From Oscillospiraceae bacterium (GTDB lineage: Bacteria > Bacillota > Clostridia > Oscillospirales > Ruminococcaceae): a stretch of DNA of 48,482 nucleotides. The translations under genes were made by a program, and so were the position numbers. The number at the start of each line of letters is the position of its first letter. The first letter of the stretch is position 1. The notes below the pieces were generated by a model that was given only the letters and a program-made list of their open reading frames with translations, was not told the origin of the DNA and did no database searches. This document shows positions 1 through 7,867 of this stretch, piece after piece. Where the stretch lies: NCBI GenBank assembly GCA_017435045.1, contig JAFSFT010000014.1:1-48482 (forward strand), written 5' to 3'.

Positions 1-1
1 G

Positions 2-778
2 GGCGAGGAGGGCAAAACCCGTCTTGAAAACGTTGGTCAGCTTGTAACCAATATGCAGGAATATAAGAACAACAATGGTGAAGATGCAACTTTAAGAGCA
101 TTTCTTGAAGAAGTAAGCCTTATCAGTGATATCGACAATTACGATCAGGATGCAGACAGCGTAACACTTATGACAATCCATTCTGCGAAAGGTCTGGAAT
201 TCCCGTATGTGTTTATCGTGGGTATTGAAGAAGGAATTTTCCCGGGTGAGATGTCAAAATACAATCCTGATGACATCGAGGAAGAACGCCGTCTTGCATA
301 TGTTGGTATCACCCGTGCAAAAAAGGAACTTTATCTGTCCTACTGTGCAGAAAGAATGGTGTTCGGCCAGACAAAGAGACCGCTTCCATCAAGATTTATA
401 GAGGAAATTGATAAATCTGTATGCGATGTAATAGATAAAAACGTTAAAAAATATAATCTTGAAAACAGCTTTGGTGCATCCAGTTCCACACTTATGCAGA
501 GAAAGCCTGTACAAAAAGCAGGCGGTTTTGGTCAGACAAGCAGCCTTATCGGTTCCAATATGCCAAAATCCAATCTTGTGGGGGCAGCATCTGCGGCTAA
601 AAAACAGCCTGCTGCAAACTATGCTGCAGGGGACAGAATACGCCATAAAGTATTTGGTGACGGCACGGTTGTTGCAGTTAAACCGATGGCAAACGATGCA
701 ATGCTGGAGGTTAAATTTGACACAGCAGGCACCAAAAAGATTATGGCAAACTTTACACCGATAACAAAACTTAACTAA
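2..778 (+). CDS. pcrA: ATP-dependent DNA helicase PcrA/UvrD, C-terminal part (5' truncated)
   Basis: The frame is open from base 2, so the gene starts before the window. This is the C-terminal part of a superfamily 1A 3'-5' helicase that acts in nucleotide excision repair, removal of recombination intermediates and replication past transcription complexes. The segment holds the late helicase motifs: the motif V region ([10 protein letters not shown]) and motif VI ([17 protein letters not shown]). A low-complexity Ser/Gly/Ala linker follows, then a C-terminal [15 protein letters not shown] segment, the Tudor-like fold that ends PcrA and binds RNA polymerase in Bacillus. That tail favours PcrA over Rep or AddA. 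It ends 13 bases before thyX, which has a ribosome site in the gap, so the genes are probably co-transcribed. The family is secure; the upstream motifs cannot be seen. Confidence 0.95.
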   Translation, partial: GEEGKTRLENVGQLVTNMQEYKNNNGEDATLRAFLEEVSLISDIDNYDQDADSVTLMTIHSAKGLEFPYVFIVGIEEGIFPGEMSKYNPDDIEEERRLAYVGITRAKKELYLSYCAERMVFGQTKRPLPSRFIEEIDKSVCDVIDKNVKKYNLENSFGASSSTLMQRKPVQKAGGFGQTSSLIGSNMPKSNLVGAASAAKKQPAANYAAGDRIRHKVFGDGTVVAVKPMANDAMLEVKFDTAGTKKIMANFTPITKLN

Positions 779-791
779 AGGAGAAAGATAT

Positions 792-1556
792 ATGAAAGTA
801 CAGCTTATTGCACATACACCAAATCCGGAAAAGGTTGTTGCAGCTGCAGCAAAACTTTGTTACTCCAATGCACAGATTGATACATTGCTTGAAGGTCTTA
901 CAGAAGAAAAAAGCAAGGAATTTGTTACAATGCTTTCTTCTTTAGGTCACGAAAGCCCAACAGAACACGTTAGCTTTACATTTGCAATTGAGGGCGTTTC
1001 CCGTTCTTTGCTTGCACAGATTACACGCCACAGACTTGCTTCCTACAGTGTGCAGAGCCAGAGATATGTTAATCTTAAACAGTTCGAATTTGTAACACCG
1101 CCGGAAGTTGCAGCAGACGAAGAAACACTTGCCAAATTCAACGAATCCATGGATGCAGCCTGCGAAAACTACATCAAGGTTACAGAAGTTCTCAAGGAAG
1201 CACACAAGGCAAGAATGATTGCAGAAGGTATGGATGAAAAGGCTGCAAACAAAGCTGCCGAAAAGCAGGCAATAGAAGATGCACGCTTTATTCTGCCAAA
1301 TGCCTGCACAACAAAGATGATTGTTACAATGAATGCACGCAGCCTTAACAACTTTTTTGCACACCGCTGCTGTATGAGAGCACAGTGGGAAATCCGTGAA
1401 CTTGCAGACCAGATGCTCAAACTTGTTTGGGAGGTTGCTCCTGCACTTTTCCAGAAAGCAGGTCCATCCTGTGCCTGCGGAGTATGTAAAGAAGGTAAAA
1501 TGAGCTGCGGCAGAGCTGCAGAAATGAAAGCAAAATACGCAGAACTTAAAAAATAA
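792..1556 (+). CDS. thyX: FAD-dependent thymidylate synthase ThyX
   Basis: Flavin-dependent synthase that makes dTMP from dUMP using methylene-tetrahydrofolate and NADPH, the alternative to ThyA. The ThyX signature RHRLASYSVQSQRY is at residues 79-92 and matches RHRx7S closely. The 254-aa length is normal. The C-terminus carries a cysteine group (SCACGVCKEGKMSCGR, four Cys) that I recall from clostridial homologues; whether it binds metal is unknown. AAAGGAG lies upstream of the ATG. A thymidylate kinase follows after about 95 bases, so two successive dTTP-synthesis steps are adjacent. No thyA is in the window. Confidence 0.96.
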   Translation: MKVQLIAHTPNPEKVVAAAAKLCYSNAQIDTLLEGLTEEKSKEFVTMLSSLGHESPTEHVSFTFAIEGVSRSLLAQITRHRLASYSVQSQRYVNLKQFEFVTPPEVAADEETLAKFNESMDAACENYIKVTEVLKEAHKARMIAEGMDEKAANKAAEKQAIEDARFILPNACTTKMIVTMNARSLNNFFAHRCCMRAQWEIRELADQMLKLVWEVAPALFQKAGPSCACGVCKEGKMSCGRAAEMKAKYAELKK

Positions 1557-1575
1557 TACGATTAAGCAGTAAAAT

Positions 1576-1605
1576 TATCTGTTAAGCCATGTGACTTTAC
1601 AGATA
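1576..1605 (+). other. Imperfect hairpin between thyX and tmk
   Basis: Arms TATCTGTTAAG and CTTTACAGATA pair with one mismatch around an 8-base loop. It is followed by A-rich rather than T-rich sequence, so it is not a standard terminator. It could be an RNA processing or stability element, or chance. Confidence 0.3.
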
Positions 1606-1650
1606 AAACTGTTAAATTTATAGAAATACTTATTTTATGAGGTTACATAA

Positions 1651-2313
1651 ATGGGTAAACTTATTGTAATTGAAGGCCTTGACGGCTCTGGCAAGGCTAC
1701 ACAGGCAAATCTGCTTTTTGAAAAACTTCAAAGAAATAAATTTGAAGTAAAAAAAGTTACATTCCCGGACTATGCAAGCGATTCTTCTGCTCCTGTAAGA
1801 ATGTATCTTGGCGGCAAGCTTAGCGATAAGCCTGACGGGGTAAATGCTTATGCTGCATCCAGCTTTTATGCTGTGGACAGATATATCAGTTTTAAAACAA
1901 ACTGGGAAAAGTTTTACAATGACGGCGGTATAGTTGTTGCGGACAGATATACAACCTCCAACGGTGTTCATCAGTGCTCCAAGCTTCCAATGGAAGCATG
2001 GAACGGATTTATGGACTGGCTTTATGATTTTGAATACAACAAAATCAGCATTCCAAAGCCTGATGCTGTAATCTATCTTGATATGAGCCCGGAGGTTTCA
2101 CAGAAACTTATGAGCAAAAGATATCTGGGGGATGAAAGTAAAAAGGATATTCACGAAAAGGATAAGGAATATCTGGAAAAATCCAGAAAAGCAGCATATT
2201 TCTGTGTCAGCCACGATAACTGGACAAGAATAAAATGTGACGATGGAGAAAATCCGCTGACCATTGAAGAAATTGCAGATAAAATATTTGAAGTTGTAAG
2301 CAAGGTTTTATAA
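1651..2313 (+). CDS. tmk: Thymidylate kinase (clostridial type)
   Basis: Phosphorylates dTMP to dTDP with ATP, directly after ThyX in the pathway. It is a P-loop kinase of 220 aa. The P-loop GLDGSGKAT is at residues 9-17, and DRY motifs at 76-78 and 98-100 suit nucleotide binding (the second is the typical dTMP-kinase DR motif). Oddly, the residue after the P-loop lysine is Ala16, where Walker A usually has Ser or Thr; Thr17 follows and may stand in. I recall similar GKAT kinases in other clostridia, so this is probably a subfamily trait. A variant nucleoside-monophosphate kinase remains possible. The DUF2156 gene starts 3 bases after the stop. Confidence 0.85.
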   Translation: MGKLIVIEGLDGSGKATQANLLFEKLQRNKFEVKKVTFPDYASDSSAPVRMYLGGKLSDKPDGVNAYAASSFYAVDRYISFKTNWEKFYNDGGIVVADRYTTSNGVHQCSKLPMEAWNGFMDWLYDFEYNKISIPKPDAVIYLDMSPEVSQKLMSKRYLGDESKKDIHEKDKEYLEKSRKAAYFCVSHDNWTRIKCDDGENPLTIEEIADKIFEVVSKVL

Positions 2314-2316
2314 TAT

Positions 2317-3216
2317 ATGGAAAATTTCAAAAAACTTGAGATAACGGATTTTGAAATAATAAACCCGCTTTTAAAAAAATATAATGTGGAAAACTGCGAC
2401 CACTGCTTTTTTACAATGCTTATCTGGTCTTTCCGCCATCATGTGGAATACACAATCTGCGAAAACACACTGTTTATGCGTACCTTGGGGGATAATTCTT
2501 ACTGGTATCTGTCACCTGTGGGAGAACTGCCCTTTGAAAAGGCTGTACAGCTGATAATTGACGATGCAAAGCTTAACAGCTACCGCATAAAAATCTATGC
2601 GATGGATGAAAATCAGAAAATTGCCATGGATCAGCATTTCGGCAGTCTGTTTGAAATTATTGCAGACAGAGACACCTTTGACTATATCTATAAAACAGAG
2701 GATTTAAGCAATCTGTCCGGTAAGAATTATCAGAAAAAACGCAACCACTGTTCACGCTTTGAAAGGGATAACCCCGATTACAGATTTTACAGCATAACAG
2801 CCGAAAATGTGGAAAGGGTAAAGGCATTTGAAAGGGAATGGTGTGCAAGAAACAACTGCGATGAATCCCGCGGGCTGTTTTCAGAACAGCAGGGCATTAT
2901 GGAAATACTTTCCAATATGGAAAAAACAGATGTTTTTGGCGGATTTATAGAGGCAAATAATGGCAATATTGTGGCTTTCACACTTGCTTCACCCATCAAT
3001 GATAATATGGTTGATATAATCGTGGAAAAGGCTTTTCACGAAGTAACAGGGGCTTATGCCATTATAAACCGTGATTTTGCCCGCAACTGCCTGCAAAACT
3101 TTGAATTTATCAACCGCGAGGATGATATGGGGCAGGAAAATCTCCGCAAGGCAAAGCTGGCAAATTTCCCTGTTGAAATCCGCACAAAATATATGGCAAA
3201 ACTTGATGTAGTGTAA
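2317..3216 (+). CDS. DUF2156 (phosphatidylglycerol lysyltransferase C-terminal-like) protein
   Basis: A 299-aa soluble protein that resembles the DUF2156 family, a tandem GNAT-like fold related to the catalytic domain of MprF and to FemX-type aminoacyl transferases. Recognisable parts are the N-terminal DxxxINPLLKKY region, a central KKRNHCSRFERDNPDYRF segment and a C-terminal FINREDDMGQENLRKAK segment, which I associate with this family. There are no transmembrane helices, unlike MprF, so it is not a lipid flippase-synthase. The substrate is unknown; transfer of an aminoacyl or acyl group is the family inference. It starts 3 bases after tmk and is followed 15 bases later by another acetyltransferase-fold gene, so all are in one operon. 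Confidence 0.75.
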   Translation: MENFKKLEITDFEIINPLLKKYNVENCDHCFFTMLIWSFRHHVEYTICENTLFMRTLGDNSYWYLSPVGELPFEKAVQLIIDDAKLNSYRIKIYAMDENQKIAMDQHFGSLFEIIADRDTFDYIYKTEDLSNLSGKNYQKKRNHCSRFERDNPDYRFYSITAENVERVKAFEREWCARNNCDESRGLFSEQQGIMEILSNMEKTDVFGGFIEANNGNIVAFTLASPINDNMVDIIVEKAFHEVTGAYAIINRDFARNCLQNFEFINREDDMGQENLRKAKLANFPVEIRTKYMAKLDVV

Positions 3217-3231
3217 AAAAGGAGACTTTTT

Positions 3232-4044
3232 ATGCAGTTTACAACAGCCACTACAGCTGATTTAAAAACAATAGAAAAACTCTGGACAGAGATTTTTGGC
3301 GATACACCGCAGTTTGCACATTTTGCGGCAAACATCTGTAAACCGGAGGAAATATATCTTATCAGAGAAAATGATGAGATTGCGGCAATGGTTATTGCAG
3401 GAATAGACCTGTATGCCTGCAGCAAAAAAGGCTTTTATATCTACGGCCTTGCAACGCTGCCGCAGTACAGAAACAAAGGCTACGCAAAACAGCTTATGGA
3501 GTATGTGGAGAATAAAAAGCTGGGCGAAGGATATCAGTTTATCCTTACACAGCCAGCACAGGAAAGCCTGTTTGATTTTTACAGAAATATGGGCTACGAC
3601 ACCACCACATATCTGCGTAAAGCGGTTATAGATATAAAGAGAAATCTGTGGGCAACTGCGGATTTTGACTCAGTTACCTCTACAAGATTTAGGGATGTAC
3701 GCTCAAAATTCAGCGAAGACGAGGTCGTACATTTTTCAAAAGAGGGATACGAAAAATTTACAGAGTATGTGTACACAGAGGGCGGTTCAACAGCCGAAAG
3801 TAAAAATGCATACTGTCTGTATTTTGAGGAAAAGGACAGAATAATCGTCAGAGATTTGTTTGCGGACTCCACACCTTATGCACTGCAGCTGCTGCAGGCG
3901 GTGAGGGAACGCACAGGCAAGGATAAGGCTGAAATTCAGCTTTCGCAGAATTCACCGCTGTTTCTGGGCGAGGGAAAACTGCAGCCCCATTGTCTGGTAA
4001 AAAATCTGGATAAAGAACTTTATGCAAATCTGATGTTTGATTAA
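3232..4044 (+). CDS. GNAT family N-acetyltransferase, two-domain
   Basis: A 270-aa protein. The first half is a GNAT acetyltransferase domain: a strand reading FYIYGLATLPQYRNKGYAKQ (about residues 67-86), with the Q/RxxGxG/A acetyl-CoA pyrophosphate loop at YRNKGYAK, and FYRNMGY near residue 121. The second half (about 130-270) is less conserved and resembles the extra C-terminal domain of some Firmicutes GNAT proteins; I cannot name it. The acceptor is unknown. The start follows AAGGAG. It sits between the DUF2156 gene and mltG, so an envelope-related role is possible but only by context. Confidence 0.8.
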   Translation: MQFTTATTADLKTIEKLWTEIFGDTPQFAHFAANICKPEEIYLIRENDEIAAMVIAGIDLYACSKKGFYIYGLATLPQYRNKGYAKQLMEYVENKKLGEGYQFILTQPAQESLFDFYRNMGYDTTTYLRKAVIDIKRNLWATADFDSVTSTRFRDVRSKFSEDEVVHFSKEGYEKFTEYVYTEGGSTAESKNAYCLYFEEKDRIIVRDLFADSTPYALQLLQAVRERTGKDKAEIQLSQNSPLFLGEGKLQPHCLVKNLDKELYANLMFD

Positions 4045-4064
4045 TATATAAGGAGAAAAAGACA

Positions 4065-5129
4065 GTGAAAAAAATTATTTCTATTTTTGCAGTTCTTGCG
4101 GTTCTTGCTGTTGCAGCGGCAGGCTTTATGTTTATGTCTTATAACGGCGACGTAAAAGGCGGCAAGGGCAGCAGTGAAGAGGTTAAAGTTCAGCTTGACA
4201 AGGGTATGGGGGCATATTCCGTTGCAGCAGTGCTTGCAGAAAACGGCATTGTGGAAAACGAGCTTTTCTTTAAGCTTTATGCAAAACAGAACCCTATAGA
4301 CAATCTTCAGTACGGCGAATTTACTCTCAGAGAAAATATGTCCTACGAAGAAATTGTAAAGGAAATTACAACAGCAAAAGACCTGCGTGAAACAGTGTCT
4401 GTTACAGTTTTTGAAGGCTCTACCATTGTACGAATTTCCAAAATTGTAGAAGAAGCAGGCTTCTGCACAGCACAGGAATTTATTGATACAGTGGAAAACA
4501 CAGACTGGTCACAGTTTAAGTTTTTCCGGTATGTAGAAGATGATGTAAACAAGCCATTCAAGATGGAAGGTTTCCTCTATCCTGAAACATACGAGTTTTA
4601 CCCTGAAGCAACAGCATATGATATCGCAGAAAAAATGCTTGGCCATTTTGACGAGCTTATCACAGACGATATGTATGCACAGATGGAACAGCAGGGCTTT
4701 ACACTGCAGGATGTTGTAACACTTGCTTCCTATGTAGAGGAAGAAGCAGGCGACCCTGTTAACCAGCCTGACGTTGCTGCAGTATTTCTCAACCGCCTCA
4801 AACCCGGTTCACCATTCCCGAAACTTGAATCTGACGTTTCCTACTACTATATGAGAGAACAGGTTGAACCATATCTTGGTGTAGGCCGTGACCAGAGCCC
4901 GCTTGCAATGCAGGAAGCTGTAAATACATATCTCTGTGTTGGTATTCCAATCACACCAGTTTCCTCTCCAAGCATTTCAGCTATCAATGCTGTGCTCAAT
5001 CCAACACCGGACAGCCCATACTACTTCTTCCTTACAGACCTCACAGGCAAATACTACTATGCAGAAACCTGGCAGGGTCATGTAAACAACATTGCAGCAA
5101 TGGAAGCAGTAAACGCCACTGTTAAATAA
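4065..5129 (+). CDS. mltG: Endolytic murein transglycosylase MltG (YceG-like)
   Basis: Membrane-anchored lytic transglycosylase that cleaves nascent glycan strands and sets their length. Residues 5-25 form one hydrophobic N-terminal anchor; the rest is extracellular. A LysM-like part precedes the YceG domain. EGFLYPETYEF (about 168-178) and ASYVEEEAG (about 221-229) are hallmark segments, and Glu225 is the predicted catalytic acid. FLNRLKPGSPF and the terminal YYAETWQGHVNN also fit. The start is GTG, chosen because AGGAG ends 9 bases before it and the sequence opens with a typical positively charged signal anchor. It is followed 11 bases later by the U32 gene; a mltG-yrrM/N/O linkage is known from Bacillus (yrrL-yrrO). 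Confidence 0.93.
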   Translation: MKKIISIFAVLAVLAVAAAGFMFMSYNGDVKGGKGSSEEVKVQLDKGMGAYSVAAVLAENGIVENELFFKLYAKQNPIDNLQYGEFTLRENMSYEEIVKEITTAKDLRETVSVTVFEGSTIVRISKIVEEAGFCTAQEFIDTVENTDWSQFKFFRYVEDDVNKPFKMEGFLYPETYEFYPEATAYDIAEKMLGHFDELITDDMYAQMEQQGFTLQDVVTLASYVEEEAGDPVNQPDVAAVFLNRLKPGSPFPKLESDVSYYYMREQVEPYLGVGRDQSPLAMQEAVNTYLCVGIPITPVSSPSISAINAVLNPTPDSPYYFFLTDLTGKYYYAETWQGHVNNIAAMEAVNATVK

Positions 5130-5140
5130 GGAGTATAACA

Positions 5141-6358
5141 ATGAATATACCTGAACTTTTATCTCCTGCGGGAGATATGGAGCGACTTAAATTCGCTTTC
5201 AGCTACGGTGCGGATGCAGTATATCTGGGTGCCGAAGATTTTGGTATGCGTGCAGCACCAAAAAACTTTTCTCTTGAACAGCTAAAAGAGGCTGCAGACT
5301 ACGCAAACAGCCTTGGTAAAAAGGTTTATCTTACACTTAATACTGTTCCTACAAATGCCGACGTAAAGAAAATGCCGGAATTTATCCGCAAGGTTGCACA
5401 GACAGGTGTCCACGCTGTTATTGTTGCAGACCTTGGCGTGCTTGCAATGGTAAAGGAAAATGCACCAGGTATGGAAATTCACTTTTCCACACAGGTTGGC
5501 ATTATGAACTATGTAACAGCCAATGCAGCCTATGCACTGGGTGCAAAGCGTATTGTGCTTGCACGAGAAACAAGCCTTGAAGATATTATTGAAATCAGAG
5601 AAAAAACACCAAAAGACCTTGATATTGAGGCCTTTGTACACGGGGCTATGTGTATGTCCTTCTCTGGCAGATGTCTTTTGTCCCAGTATCTCAACGGACG
5701 CGATGCAAACAGAGGCGAATGCTCGCAGCCTTGCCGATGGCAGTATCAGCTTGTGGAAAAATCCCGTCCTGACAAATACTTTGATATAAACGAAACTGAA
5801 GAAGGTACATACATAATGAATGCAAACGATCTGTGTATGGCACCTTATATTGATATGCTTGCAAAGGCAGGCATTACAAGCCTTAAAATTGAAGGCAGGG
5901 CAAAAAGCTTTTACTATGTTGCATCAGTAACATCTGCATACCGTCAGGCACTGGATGCATACGCTGCAAACCCTGAAGATTTTCTTTGTCCTATTCCTGT
6001 GCTGGAAGAACTTACAAAGACAAGCCACCGCAGATATTCCACAGGCTTCTATTTTGGCAGGGAAAATGCAACACAGACAACAGATTCCTCCACATATATC
6101 AGAGAATGGGACCTGCTTGCGGTTGCAGAAAAATGGGAAAACGGCATGCTTTACTGTTCACAGCGCGGCAAGTTTGTTGCAGGTGATGAACTGGAGGTTC
6201 TTCAGCCTGACGGCAGCGTGGTTAAATTTGCCCCTGAAAAGATTTATGATGCAGAGGGCAGCGAGATAGAAAACACAGCACATTCCATGATGCCATTCAG
6301 CGTTCCTTGCAACATTGAAATTGCACCTATGTCAATTCTCAGAAAGCTTGCAAAATAA
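5141..6358 (+). CDS. trhP: Peptidase U32 family tRNA hydroxylation protein (TrhP/YegQ-like)
   Basis: A 405-aa protein of the U32 family. Members once called collagenases are now known to act in prephenate-dependent 5-hydroxyuridine formation at tRNA position 34 (TrhP; YrrN/YrrO in Bacillus). It opens with ELLSPAGDMERLKFAFSYGADAVYLG, the TIM-barrel start of the family (shown here in part: LLSPAGDMERLKFAF). The cysteine set is MCMSFSGRC...CSQPCRW (about residues 170-200), which fits Fe-S binding. KIEGRAKSFYYVA and a C-terminal U32 domain follow. RlhA (23S rRNA hydroxylation) is a relative, but the length and the mltG linkage favour the tRNA enzyme. It ends 12 bases before a strong terminator. 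Confidence 0.85.
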   Translation: MNIPELLSPAGDMERLKFAFSYGADAVYLGAEDFGMRAAPKNFSLEQLKEAADYANSLGKKVYLTLNTVPTNADVKKMPEFIRKVAQTGVHAVIVADLGVLAMVKENAPGMEIHFSTQVGIMNYVTANAAYALGAKRIVLARETSLEDIIEIREKTPKDLDIEAFVHGAMCMSFSGRCLLSQYLNGRDANRGECSQPCRWQYQLVEKSRPDKYFDINETEEGTYIMNANDLCMAPYIDMLAKAGITSLKIEGRAKSFYYVASVTSAYRQALDAYAANPEDFLCPIPVLEELTKTSHRRYSTGFYFGRENATQTTDSSTYIREWDLLAVAEKWENGMLYCSQRGKFVAGDELEVLQPDGSVVKFAPEKIYDAEGSEIENTAHSMMPFSVPCNIEIAPMSILRKLAK

Positions 6359-6369
6359 CATATACAAAA

Positions 6370-6416
6370 ACAGCAGGAAATACCCTTATTGGGGATATTC
6401 CTGCTGTATTTTTTCG
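6370..6416. terminator. Bidirectional intrinsic terminator between convergent genes
   Basis: Arms ACAGCAGGAA and TTCCTGCTGT enclose an inner CCC/GGG stem and a TTATT loop, with a T-run on the + side (TATTTTTTCG) and an A-run on the other side. It ends the pcrA-trhP operon. The stop codon of the minus-strand gene lies in the loop, so the hairpin also serves that gene. Confidence 0.85.
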
Positions 6417-6844
6417 CTTTTTTCAAATAATTCTTCTGCAAAATGCAGATAAGTATGGTATTTATCAATATTTTTAACCCTGTAAAGATTGTTGGCTTTA
6501 CAGTTGTCCTGGAGATAATCATTGCTGAAAAAGGCGTTTTTTTCTGGAATCAGCATCTGACACACAATATCTGTGTGGTGATAAGGGGAGAGGATATAGT
6601 ATACTGTGCATTCAGAGTATACATTCTGCGACAGTGTACAGCACAGCTTATGAAAAAACACACCATAGCAGTCACACACGCAGTATTTTATATCTGCAGC
6701 ATTAAAGTTTAATGCTTTATATACTGCGTCAAGAATATCATAATTAACGGTGGGGGATAAAACAGAAAAAATTCTGTCCATAACAGTTCTGCCTGCATTG
6801 ACATACAGGTTTTTGATATACAGACTGTATCTGTTGCTATTCAT
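6386..6844 (-). CDS. Unrecognised Cys/Tyr-rich protein, 152 aa
   Basis: I do not recognise this protein. The frame can extend upstream to 6937, but I chose the ATG at 6844 because AAGGCGG lies 8 bases before it; an in-frame ATG at 6850 touches that site. The product has about nine cysteines, including a C-V-C-D-C-Y run and a CC pair, and is rich in Tyr and Asn. It has no signal peptide or clear membrane helix. The order of its elements (an N-terminal basic helix, then a strand before the Cys motif, then a GVFF segment) faintly recalls clostridial P-loop-like proteins with an HCSSDPDSLDGV motif, but no P-loop is visible, so this is weak. Support for a real gene: it fills an otherwise empty 700-base gap, has a good ribosome site, and shares a convergent terminator. 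The plus-strand frames here are poorer. Confidence 0.6.
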   Translation of the reverse strand: MNSNRYSLYIKNLYVNAGRTVMDRIFSVLSPTVNYDILDAVYKALNFNAADIKYCVCDCYGVFFHKLCCTLSQNVYSECTVYYILSPYHHTDIVCQMLIPEKNAFFSNDYLQDNCKANNLYRVKNIDKYHTYLHFAEELFEKSEKIQQEYPQ

Positions 6845-7019
6845 CTGCATCACCGCCTTATATTCTATTTTATTCAGTTTATTCGTCTGTGGTGAAGGAC
6901 AGCAAAAAACAATAAAGAATTTTATTATACGGAACACCCTAATATTAAAACTTTTTTATAATTTAATTTGTGCAAATGTTTAAAATATAACAATTAACTT
7001 AAATTTATTTAAATATCTA

Positions 7020-7048
7020 TTGTTTTTTTCACAATTTTGGGGTATCAT
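7020..7048 (+). promoter_or_regulatory. Predicted housekeeping promoter of pduL
   Basis: TTGTTT (7020-7025) and TATCAT (7043-7048) are 17 bases apart, about 40 bases before the pduL start. The upstream 6850-7020 stretch is very AT-rich, as an UP element would be, and contains nothing else I can support. Confidence 0.45.
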
Positions 7049-7090
7049 TAGTATACAAACAAATGTTTATTAAAAACGGAGGATATATAA

Positions 7091-7657
7091 ATGGCAAAAA
7101 TTTTGATTGAAACATCTGCAAGACACATTCATCTGTCTCAGGAACACCTTGACATTCTTTTTGGTGCAGGCCACGAACTTACAAAGAAAAAAGACCTTTC
7201 CCAGCCAGGTCAGTACGCTTGCGAAGAAAGAGTAACAGTTGTAGGTCCTAAAAAAGAACTCAAAAACGTTTCCATCCTTGGTCCAGTTAGAAAAGGCACA
7301 CAGGTAGAATTGTCCCTTACAGATGCTCGTTCCATCGGTATCGCTGCTCCAGTTAGAGAATCCGGCGACGTTGCTGGTTCTGCAGGCTGCAAACTCGTTG
7401 GCCCTGCTGGCGAAGTTGAACTTACAGAAGGCGTTATCGCAGCAAAAAGACATATCCACATCACACCAGAAGATGCACAGAGCTTTGGCGTAGAAGACAA
7501 AGAAATCGTTAAAGTTAAAGTTGACACATGCGGCAGAGCACTCGTATTTGATGATGTTGTTGTACGTGTAAGCCCATCTTTCGCAACAGCAATGCACATT
7601 GACACAGACGAAAACAATGCTTGCGGCGGCGTTTCTGAAGGCGAAATCGTTAAATAA
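7091..7657 (+). CDS. pduL: Phosphate propanoyltransferase / phosphotransacetylase PduL
   Basis: Converts acyl-CoA and phosphate to acyl-phosphate and CoA, feeding ATP formation by acetate or propionate kinase. It is unrelated in fold to Pta. The two beta-barrel domains each carry the zinc-binding HxH pair: RHIH at residues 11-14 and RHIH at 120-123. ECGVSEGEIVK-like C-terminus and 188-aa length match the family. The protein starts almost at the first domain with no N-terminal encapsulation peptide, and no shell genes are in the window, so it is likely a cytosolic Pta substitute rather than a microcompartment enzyme. Codon choice is biased toward GTT, GCT and CTC, which suggests high expression. 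It is a single-gene unit with its own promoter and terminator; no acetate kinase is adjacent. Confidence 0.93.
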   Translation: MAKILIETSARHIHLSQEHLDILFGAGHELTKKKDLSQPGQYACEERVTVVGPKKELKNVSILGPVRKGTQVELSLTDARSIGIAAPVRESGDVAGSAGCKLVGPAGEVELTEGVIAAKRHIHITPEDAQSFGVEDKEIVKVKVDTCGRALVFDDVVVRVSPSFATAMHIDTDENNACGGVSEGEIVK

Positions 7658-7677
7658 TTAAATTTACTTAAACGGAT

Positions 7678-7709
7678 AAAAAGCGTATTCCTAGTGAATA
7701 CGCTTTTTT
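7678..7709 (+). terminator. Intrinsic terminator after pduL
   Basis: A perfect 13-bp stem (AAAAAGCGTATTC / GAATACGCTTTTT) with a 5-base loop, running into T residues. It separates pduL from the AOR operon. Confidence 0.9.
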
Positions 7710-7808
7710 ATTTTGCGGATATATTGATACATAATATTAAAAAGATTGTAATACTATATAAAATATGGTATATTGAAAATAACATATCAATAACTTTATT
7801 TTATTTAA

Positions 7809-7837
7809 TTGTTTTTGAAATAACGTTATTTTATTAA
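7809..7837 (+). promoter_or_regulatory. Predicted AOR operon promoter with a 14-bp palindrome in its spacer
   Basis: TTGTTT (7809-7814) and TATTAA (7832-7837) are 17 bases apart. The spacer contains AAATAACGTTATTT (7818-7831), a perfect palindrome, overlapped by GTTA-N6-TAAC (7825-7838). A dyad between -35 and -10 is a classic repressor position. The region is AT-rich, so chance is possible. The rest of 7710-7860 shows nothing else I can support. Confidence 0.4.
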
Positions 7838-7867
7838 CAAAATACTCTGAATATAGGGGGGATATAT

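Noticed and set aside
1576..1605. Hairpin after thyX as an intrinsic terminator
   Set aside because: No T-run follows; the sequence after the stem is A-rich.
6443..6983. Plus-strand open frames in the gap after trhP
   Set aside because: They have no good ribosome site and lie opposite the better-supported minus-strand gene at 6386-6844.
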